Positions 56,698 through 64,000 of a stretch of 64,000 bases of DNA are shown here, piece by piece. The notes under the pieces are model-generated. The model made no database searches. It was given only the letters and a program-made list of their open reading frames with translations, and was not told where the DNA came from. The translations under genes were made by a program, and so were the position numbers. Positions within the stretch are counted from its first letter, which is position 1. Each line of letters begins with the position of its first letter. This DNA is from Thozetella sp. PMI_491 (lineage: Eukaryota > Ascomycota > Sordariomycetes > Chaetosphaeriales > Chaetosphaeriaceae): positions 682,001 to 746,000 of the forward strand of contig MU270019.1 in assembly GCA_021432635.1 (NCBI GenBank), read 5' to 3'.

Positions 56698-57183
56698 GGA
56701 CTGCTTCAGCTAGCCATGGCCGTCTGTTGGCCCGCAACAGATACGCAAAGTACTTCACCCTAGATACCGAGTGTTGTACTAGGCGACTTATGATCATATT
56801 CATGTCTAGGTGAAAGGGAGAAGTTTTGGCAAGACGGTTCGCGTCGGCCTGGTGGAGGCTGAGATGTATCCCGTGAATAGGAATCCAAGAGAGTCTATGG
56901 CAGGATGCCCATCTCTACCGGAACCTCGAGCACGATTGGCTTCATTGATAGGCCTAATTTGAAACCTAAAACGCCTGAATTATGTCTCGAATGAGTTTTC
57001 TATGTCGGAAACGCCACCAGGAAGTCGTGTACTCTATTGCCTTGAACTTCTCACCCGATGATTCGGCCTTGAAAGATTGGATTGCTCTATTGCCTTGACG
57101 CCATATCTATAAATAAGTAGTTTCCTGAATGATAACCCCTGCCCCGTATCTATTTTTCACTTTATCAAGTGTAACAGCAAATT

Positions 57184-58280
57184 TAGGCCTGTTAGTCACT
57201 CAAGCGATGAAGGACCTTCCGCAGTTGTTCAAGTAGCGGCTGGTATCAATGGCCACAATCTTCCCTCCTTCAGTGATTGTCCCGTTCACTGGGTTTGCCA
57301 GCTCCTCCAGAGGTGACAAGATACAGAGTCTCCTTGTCAGCGAGGCCCCTCCCAAACAAGCAGGCTGTGCCTCCGGCAACCGTCAGCTCCCCCAGTGATC
57401 CATCAACCACGGTCGCACTTCCGTTCTTGCGCTCGTCAACCCCTATCACCATGTTGTCCAGGTCGGTTGGCGTCCAGATGAGGTCATTATCTCCTGGCCC
57501 GAAGACTAGATCATCTAGGAACAAAGAGTTTACGTGTGACACCAGCTCGACCTTCGCACCGGGAGCCCGGTATCCGTCGCGCGTAATTCGTACTCTGTAG
57601 ATGTTGCTCTCGAAGCCGTTGGTCCAGTAAAGATAGTCTTGGTGGATTTTGACGCCGTTGATACCGATAGGCACGAAGGCGCCTTCCGCAATGTTCATAG
57701 TCGGATCCTGGATGGCAATCGTGTACTTTCCGGTTCGTATGTCAAGCCTCCAGACCAGCGCACGGGTTGAGTCGGCGATCAAGACGGTATTAGGCGAGGC
57801 AGGAAGGCCGACCATGCCGTTCAAAAGGATCGCATTGGGCATGGAGGTGATCAGTCGCACCTTCGGCGAACCAGCGCGGCGCAAGTCGATCTCCCAAACC
57901 CCCGCCGTCCCATTGATAGCATCACCTGGCGAGGTTGACCTGAGACCTGCAACGGCGAACAAACCCGGCTCTGTCTCGGTGATGCCGAGCAACGAGTCAA
58001 CTTCGTCGAACCGGTGGATGAGGGTGACGACTGGAGAGGCCGCGGCCGGATTTGAGACGAGATAGACAGAAGCCTCCGCAACCATGGTGGTTACGAGGAG
58101 ATCACCGTTTGATCGCACATAGAGGTTTTCGAGCCAAGTGCCAAGAGCAAACTGGTGCACAAGGCGCGTAGGGAGCGGCAGAGTCGGGGCTGCAGCATGG
58201 ACCGTCGCGAAAGATGCTGCCAGGAGACCCAGAAGTGCCTTCTGGCCGCCGGCTAGACTGCACATGGAGCTAAACCTCAT
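57184..58280 (-). CDS. Secreted six-bladed beta-propeller protein (SMP-30/NHL-like), frame-disrupted near end
   Basis: Secreted propeller protein of a fungal family related to SMP-30/gluconolactonase. The start MRFSSMCSLAG leads to a signal peptide ending near VHA (about residue 29). Blades include RLVHQFALGTWLENLYVRSN, GLFAVAGL, WEIDLR, NGMVGLPASPNTVLIADSTR, INGVKIHQDYLYWTN and SLFLDDLVFG. Each carries strand patterns of TolB-like propellers, and the IADSTR segment matches the family's metal-near Asp. Single exon. Near 57,301 the frame shifts: the direct frame ends at 57,270 with GKPSERDNH (336 residues). One extra G relative to the family frame would explain why the next frame continues LANPVNGTITEGGKIVAID and then RYLNNCGRSFIA to a stop at 57,184, the normal family ending. 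So it is either a real C-terminal change or an assembly error. Enzyme activity is unknown. Confidence 0.8.
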
Positions 58281-60296
58281 ATCGAAACGAGAGTGCCTTG
58301 GCGTCTGTTTGTTGATGCTAGAGTTGCTGTGTTGCCTGGAACTCTGGTCGCTGGGCTGGATTGAGCAAATAAATCATCGTCACAGAATCCCATCATGACT
58401 TCTTAAATACATCGGCATGTTCAATCTCCTTGAAGCTGCTGCCGAGGTGACAAATGTTCATTATGAAAGTGCGGGAAAATATTTGTAAGCCCTTTGGCTA
58501 GATGAAGGTCGGATCCTGCGGTGTTGCGCTCTGTAGGAACAATCGCTGGTTTCGTGCTGAGCAAGCTGGAGATCATCACGAATGGGTCAGTCTAGTCGCT
58601 ACTTGTTTTGGTCTAGCAATATTTACCTAGCTCTTCATACCCCCTACTTGGGGCCACAGTGTTGAGGTAATCATCGCTACTCCCTTCTTTACCCTTGTCG
58701 AGGGTTGTAACTAATGTTCTAGGGACTCATGATGACATAAGGCAGGTATTTTTGGTAGCAATTTACCTATCCGCCACTTTCCAGGCTGTAAATATAGGCG
58801 CCCGTTCAGGGCTTTTCGCAGTCTTCTAAGGGAAATTGGCGAGGAGCTGTCTTTGGCAAACGAGAGGCGCGGCGCTTCACCAGTGTGCGGCCCCACTTTC
58901 CTACTCCGGCTGGTTTTTCCTCATCAAAATGCTACCTCACCTTACCAAGCCAAGCTAGGTCAACTTTAAGCCCGAGAACTAACAGAGCGCCGCGGAGGAG
59001 AGGCATGATGGCTACCAACAAGGAATGTAATGGATAACAGGATGTGTCTCGGTGACTTGTCGTACGATGTGAACACTTTTAGATGAGTTGCAAGATTGAA
59101 GCTCTTTCACACCTAAATAACCATCGCTGTATAAGAGCGGCTGAAAAGACAGAGACGTCTTCTATTACTTATATTGGTCATGAAAAATTATCTGACGGCC
59201 AGAAACGGGAGTAATGCTTCATAAATGTACGACGTCACGCTCTCTGATGGGCATGGGCTAACCCGCGATGGGTACCCTGAAACCACTATGCCATCTCAAT
59301 CTAAAGCTGTGCCTCTAGTCGGGAGGTGTATAGTTGTGAACCCCGGGTTGATACGAACGGCCACGGACTGGCGATTTATACTCGAAGCAGCAGTTAAGTG
59401 CGAGCGTAGTATTGCTGCAAGCTCTGGAATTGTAGTGGTCCTTTAGTAAGCCACTTGGGGTGAGTCAAGCTCCGGAAAATCATCTCAGTATCGCATTTAG
59501 GTGACTGGCTTCTCAAATTGTGCTTCTCTTGTAACACGGCAACACCAGGCATCCGCGCTATTAACTCACCCCCTACGAGCATGAACTGATAAAGACGTGT
59601 GCAGTAGGTGCCTAGTCCCAACATGTGTACCAGTGTAGCATGCGGCTATGTGTACCTATAGTTGGTACCTTAGATTTCCTAGGCAGTCCCGGGCCTGCGC
59701 AGTAAACGCCTGGGATTGGGGATGTTGCCGGTTATCCAAGGCACCCTACGCCAACCTAAAGAGCGTTGATAGCTCAGGGCAATTAAACTAGCTAATGTTC
59801 GGTCAGCCGGAGAGGCATCTCAGAGAGACACTACAGTTACAGATCCTGTCAGAGTCAAAGAATCTCATATTTGGTGGTCCGTCGCAAAAGCGAGCTATGC
59901 TAGAGAAGGCTATCATAGCCTTGGCTACTGGTTGTTACACGTGCTCCTCGAGCCCTAACTCCCATCTATGGCGCATTTTGTACCCTAGCAAGCCACATGC
60001 CTCTTGCCTTGTCTACGCGACCTTTCGTCACCTTGTTTGACTTGATAGCTAGCTTCGTGACTTTTCGGTGGAAAAGAAATGTCACAGCGATGTTCACGAA
60101 TTTCACAGATTAGATCATCGAAATCGCGGTTATTTGGCATACAGTACCACAGTTTTACTTTACTTTCAAACAGGTTTCATCCGGAAAGGTGGCTGAATCG
60201 ATTGGGCAACGAGAGTAAGACAAGGAGATCCTCCAAAGTTTTTCCCCACAAAGCTTTAACTCAATCATCTTCGTTATTTAACAGGATAACCAGGTC
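58281..60296. other. Intergenic, no recognised gene
   Basis: About 2 kb with no supported gene. It includes the promoter of the propeller gene and 3' flank of the cysteine-rich secreted protein gene. Confidence 0.45.
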
Positions 60297-61103
60297 TCAA
60301 GGACAGCCAGCCCGGTCGATCTTGTAAGAACCGAAGCCCGTGTGGAACCCGAAATCGTCAAGGTGCACACACTTATAGCCAGTATCGTCCGGAAATCCTA
60401 TTTCTCCCATCCTCTTGCAGTTCTCCATAGTCTCGGCGCACTTATAGTTGTCAATCCCGGTCCACTGCTCAAGATGCCAGTCGGTGTCGTCTCCTGTGAA
60501 CTTGACGTATGCTCCTCCGTTCTCGAAGCAGCCTTGATTACTAGTGGAATAGTCCACACTTCCAGATCGCTCCTGACAACCTGGGTCATCATAGAATCCG
60601 AGATAGTTGGAGTTTCTCGCGATCTTCTCCGCGGCAACCTTTCGCCTCTGCTCCCGCCTCGCAGTGAGTGACTCTCTCTTATCAACATCCCGTTTGGAAG
60701 CATCCAGATTGTCAGCTTCCCGCTTGTCAGAGGTTGAAGGACACGTCTTGTCAAAAGAAAGGCGGTAGTATCCTCCATCCCCGGTTGTGAAGCCCAAGTC
60801 ATCGAGGTGAACGCATGTCTGAGAATCATAGACGGGATATTGAGGGAAGACGTGGCAATGCTTCGGGTTCTTGCCATCTGAGTCGCCAGGCGGGTACGAA
60901 ATCAGGCTGAACTCATAGGCGGTGTTGCAGGTGAAGTAGGGGCCGCCGTTCTGGAAAATGCCATCGTTGTAGATGTCATAGCTGACGCCGCCAGATTTCT
61001 TCTCGCAAGCATCTTCAGTCCAAAAGTGACACCATTGGCCATCCGCGAGAGTGGTTTTGGCAAAGGCCAAAGTGGAGACTAGAATGGCTGAAGACACGAA
61101 CAT
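60297..61103 (-). CDS. Secreted cysteine-rich two-domain protein with Kex2-like sites
   Basis: Single-exon 268-residue secreted protein of unknown function. The signal peptide MFVSSAILVSTLAFAKTTLA is followed by two homologous domains. Domain A spans about residues 21-122 with Cys at 25, 33, 59, 83, 97 and 121. Domain B spans about 166-268 with Cys at 176, 192, 222, 229, 245 and 267. Shared words are FQNGGPY/FENGGAY and CVHLDDLGF/CVHLDDFGF, and both end in a Cys-Pro. The linker (about 122-165) carries dibasic sites at 127-128, 137-138, 142-143, 149-150 and 153-154, fitting Kex2-type processing that would release the two domains and tiny linker peptides. Six Cys per domain suggests three disulfides each. 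It could be a secreted effector-like or antimicrobial-like protein, which is inference. TATATAAAG lies about 95 bp upstream. Confidence 0.85.
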   Translation of the reverse strand: MFVSSAILVSTLAFAKTTLADGQWCHFWTEDACEKKSGGVSYDIYNDGIFQNGGPYFTCNTAYEFSLISYPPGDSDGKNPKHCHVFPQYPVYDSQTCVHLDDLGFTTGDGGYYRLSFDKTCPSTSDKREADNLDASKRDVDKRESLTARREQRRKVAAEKIARNSNYLGFYDDPGCQERSGSVDYSTSNQGCFENGGAYVKFTGDDTDWHLEQWTGIDNYKCAETMENCKRMGEIGFPDDTGYKCVHLDDFGFHTGFGSYKIDRAGCP

Positions 61104-61194
61104 TGTGTTATCTTGTGATTTTGTGCGCAGGGTTTACAATGTGAGGCAGTTGAGTGATGCGGTTGGAAAGGATATTCAGAGGGACTCGAGAGGT

Positions 61195-61204
61195 CTTTAT
61201 ATAC
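61195..61204 (-). promoter_or_regulatory. TATA box of the cysteine-rich secreted protein gene
   Basis: GTATATAAAG on the minus strand, about 95 bp upstream of the ATG at 61,103, a usual distance for a strongly or conditionally expressed secreted protein gene. Confidence 0.6.
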
Positions 61205-64000
61205 TTTCTTGGCAAGGGTACAGCTGTGATGTCCACCTATCTTTTCCTCGATCCCGTTTGTCTTCGCCGATTCTACGAAGCTTTCGGGGATGTCTGCCTA
61301 ATCATTGGCACACCAGGCAATTCATATTCAGCGGGAGCGGCGGGGTGGCGACATAGTTACAATCAGACAATCGTCATTACTTTTAATCGTAAAGATCTGA
61401 AGTAGGATGAAGTTTAGCGCCAAGAAGGAGCCATCATTAGTTTTGGTGAGTAGCAAAGATCGGTGTTCTTCGGGTGGATCTACTTTGCGGACTTGTTGTG
61501 ATGAGCCGCCGCGTTGATCAACAGGCGGTAGGATCTATGCGCCCCTTCCATTCCACCAATCAACAAAGACTGAGTTCTTTACTAATCTACTTCTATATCG
61601 CGCGGTACTTAACAACCAATGTAGGAAGCAGTAGGATTCGTACGCCACTTCTGTTCTACTGATCACGCCTATGAGGATTGTTCGATGTTTGCCGACTGTA
61701 ACCTTGAGCCATGGAACATCGGTAGTGTGGCGTTTGGGTCTCAATTGGCTATCTTTCCTAGATCTCCAGCTACAGCAGTCTCCCTTTAACGCCGAGCATT
61801 TTAGAGTGCTCATCGACCTTGACAGTAAGCTTCTTTTAAATATTCCGACGCAATAGTTTGCGAACCCGAATATAGCTGGCTATTCGGCTACCAAGATGTG
61901 CACCAGTTATGTATCGGAAGTGTCCTGCAGCCCCTGGAAGATAACCTGATACAGACTAGGGTTAACATCGTCCCAAGATAACTTCGTCCGACCTAGAATG
62001 CATTCTGTAGTACAGATGCCTACCGGCGAAGCATTGGATAGAATCTACTTTTACTCAGAGCAAGAAACCACTGTGCTGTGCAACCATGCCCTTGAGTACC
62101 TAGGTATGCAAATCCCTACCTTGTGGAAAAAAGTGTCCAGGGCGGCTAGATGCATCGACGCGGCGCGGTAGGTGCTACCTTATCCTTCATGGATTTACCT
62201 CGGTTGAGCATCCGAATGCTGAAGCGAAATGAAGCTACCCTACCCGGGCAGAGTGATAAAGCTCGCTATCTTTTATTTGATGGTTTATATACACCCTCGC
62301 GAATCTAGCTAGAGCCAATATCGGACTTTGGTTCCAACCAAGTCACATCAGTTGAAAATCGCAGGCTTTCGCTAGCTGAAAAAGACAGGTAATTCTACAA
62401 GGCTTAATGTTAATCTCGAATATATATAGAGAAATAAATTGTGTGAATGAGGGATACAGCAGGTTTATTTGTCACTCTATCATTAGACTCCGCAAAATTC
62501 TCATCCAAACAAGGCAGCGGTTTGTTGGTCATTCCTCAGTCCCGAACTGTCAATCTAGCATGGCTGTCGTTGATCATTGGTCAGCCGTGAAATTCCAACG
62601 TGGCTGACTGATTGTTGATCGCTTCTCAGCTACTCGAACAGGGTTTAGTATTTGTCGCTCAATTGCTACCCCGGGACTTTGTGAACTTTTTAGTTTGAGC
62701 GACTCGCCTTGGAACTCTTACGCCGCTATTCCTACAGCCTTGCTTTAGTCATATCCAAGTTTCAGCGAGACTTGCCCCCAGCCACTAGTTTTGTGCCCTA
62801 GCTTACGTGAAAGGACAATCTTGGCTGGACTTACCTATGACCGGGGCGCGTATCTCCCGTCTCCAGTTAAAATTTCATCATATCAAGAGCTAAATAATAC
62901 TATGCAGTAATTGTCAGTATCGTAGGGTCCTTCCCAGTCGGCAGTGCTGCATCCGAGTTGGTTGGTTTCCATACTAGGAGCTTCTAGAGGGGCGATCTTC
63001 TAGTTACCTGAAACCACAGGGCTTCGAAGATTGTTTTCAGCTATGACATAAATATTACGCAAGCGTGGTGTGATTAAGGAGGCCACTAGGATGCTGTCTC
63101 GTGCGCTGCAGGGGTTTCCAGTAGACCCTTGCTTCCAGGCCGAGAAGGATCCCGCTGTGGGAGCCAGGGCAACGCCACATTCTCGGATTGATCTGTTGCC
63201 TACATCCCGAGCCAAAAGCGCCAATTTCGCATTCGGCATTCTCGCCGGTGATAAAACCGGTGTAGAAGCATACCAACTTTATCAAAGTCACGACTACGGC
63301 CAGTCAGTATTGCCTTGCTGCTGATATTATGCCTATTCCTGCGCCTCTCCAAGGTTTGATCCTGTAGTTCTTCACCCAGTGGAGTTCGGTACAACGATTA
63401 ACCAAACGGCATAGCATAACGCCATCGGTTATCCGGTCAAGTATCATCCTCCAGTCGAGGACAAGGGCTTGTCCTGTAGAATGAGGCTGCTGTGCTAGAT
63501 GAGGCAGATTTGAAGGTGCAAGCGTAGTCCTATTGAAGTCCTAAGATCGCTACTAGGATCAGCTAGATGCAAGAAATGTGGACACTCAGTATGAAAACCC
63601 CTTTGGGGATGTGAATTTCCTGAGAGCAGCTACTCAGCTCCTTTGGGCGGTGTCGAAATTGTGTCCAACCTAACTGACGGCTTCGGTCGGCATGGCTACG
63701 TAATGAGCAGATGCAGAACGACAGAAAAGGGCCTCTACGCCACTTGCGCTTCCTGAGATAATAGAATCCTCTAGACAGGGACTATCTCGGATAGAATCTA
63801 GCGTAGATACTTCGTCTTCATATAGAATCTATGAGCTCAAGATTAAAACTGACATCGGCTCAAGCGTCTGAATGTCATGGTTATTCTATAAACATCACAC
63901 CCGAACAACCAAGACCAGATGGATACAAAAGAAAAATAGCTAGTCACATACGACTTCCTTGAAGAGGATGAACACGGCAAAGGCCATTGGTGGATTGGGA
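61205..64000. other. Terminal intergenic stretch, no recognised gene
   Basis: About 2.8 kb with only short, unsupported frames. At the extreme right end the minus strand reads a hydrophobic PMAFAVFILFKE segment followed by a GTATGT donor-like site. This might be an exon of a membrane-protein gene entering from beyond the window, but the evidence is too thin to call. Confidence 0.4.

Larger units (their letters stand above)
54532..57183. other. Long intergenic stretch upstream of lactonase-like gene
   Basis: About 2.6 kb without a recognised gene. It holds the palindromic CGG/CCCC region at 54,819-54,890, a 15-bp A tract at 56,200-56,214, and a 28-bp tandem duplication at 56,642-56,697. Open frames near 54,850-55,850 show no domain. 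Confidence 0.45.

Noticed and set aside
60657-60760. Dibasic-rich linker considered as a dikaritin-type RiPP precursor
   Set aside because: The peptides between dibasic sites are tiny, differ from each other and lack Tyr-containing cores. No UstY-like (DUF3328) oxidase gene is nearby.
63930-64000. Possible exon of a membrane-protein gene at the right edge
   Set aside because: Only about 20 codons with one donor-like site. Too little to call.

Overview
The window is chromosomal DNA from a filamentous ascomycete (Pezizomycotina). The evidence is short introns of about 50-65 nt with GTRNGT donors in most genes, Zn2Cys6 regulators, RTA1-type and allantoate-permease-type transporters, an AA9 polysaccharide monooxygenase, a fungal HeLo-like/DUF7580 protein, and a long AT-rich block with the mark of repeat-induced point mutation (RIP). 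The species cannot be fixed from the sequence. No rRNA, tRNA or CRISPR was seen. Exon boundaries below were worked out by hand from splice signals, reading phase and family conservation.

Layout. 0.6-3.2 kb: a processive family 2 glycosyltransferase of the kind needed for hyphal surface growth. 6.6-8.6 kb: a plasma-membrane Na+/H+ antiporter. 10.7-18.1 kb: a gene-free, CpA/TpG-poor, TpA-rich block, best read as an old RIP-degraded repeat. 18.8-31.4 kb: an accessory-looking region with a DUF3500 protein, a small unknown protein, an FAD monooxygenase, three different Zn2Cys6 regulators and an RTA1-like membrane protein. 32.8-34.6 kb: a secreted rhamnogalacturonan lyase (PL4). 35.0-40.3 kb: a divergent pair made of an AcuF-type C2H2 protein with kinesin-light-chain-like TPRs and a HeLo-like/DUF7580 protein, a combination like fungal self/non-self or cell-death loci. 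40.9-41.7 kb: an AA9 LPMO. 42.9-54.5 kb: a small-molecule block with a methyltransferase, an MCT-type MFS carrier, an allantoate-permease-type MFS carrier, an SDR, a zinc alcohol dehydrogenase and a lactonase-like metallo-beta-lactamase. 57.2-61.1 kb: a secreted six-bladed propeller protein and a secreted cysteine-rich two-domain protein with dibasic (Kex2-like) sites in its linker.

How the parts may work together. The lyase and the LPMO act outside the cell on plant-wall polymers. The 43-54.5 kb block has the logic of a catabolic or detoxification set: uptake, alcohol or carbonyl oxidation, lactone or amide ring hydrolysis, with CGG-type palindromes upstream of the hydrolase. The FAD monooxygenase next to three zinc-cluster regulators suggests a second inducible pathway. 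These groupings are inferred from gene order only.

Oddities: single-base frame disruptions in the TPR array (about 35.57 kb) and in the propeller gene (about 57.30 kb), which could be real or assembly errors; two introns that appear to be GC-AG; a perfect 63-bp tandem duplication inside the RIP block; and an in-phase 54-nt intron in the SDR gene.
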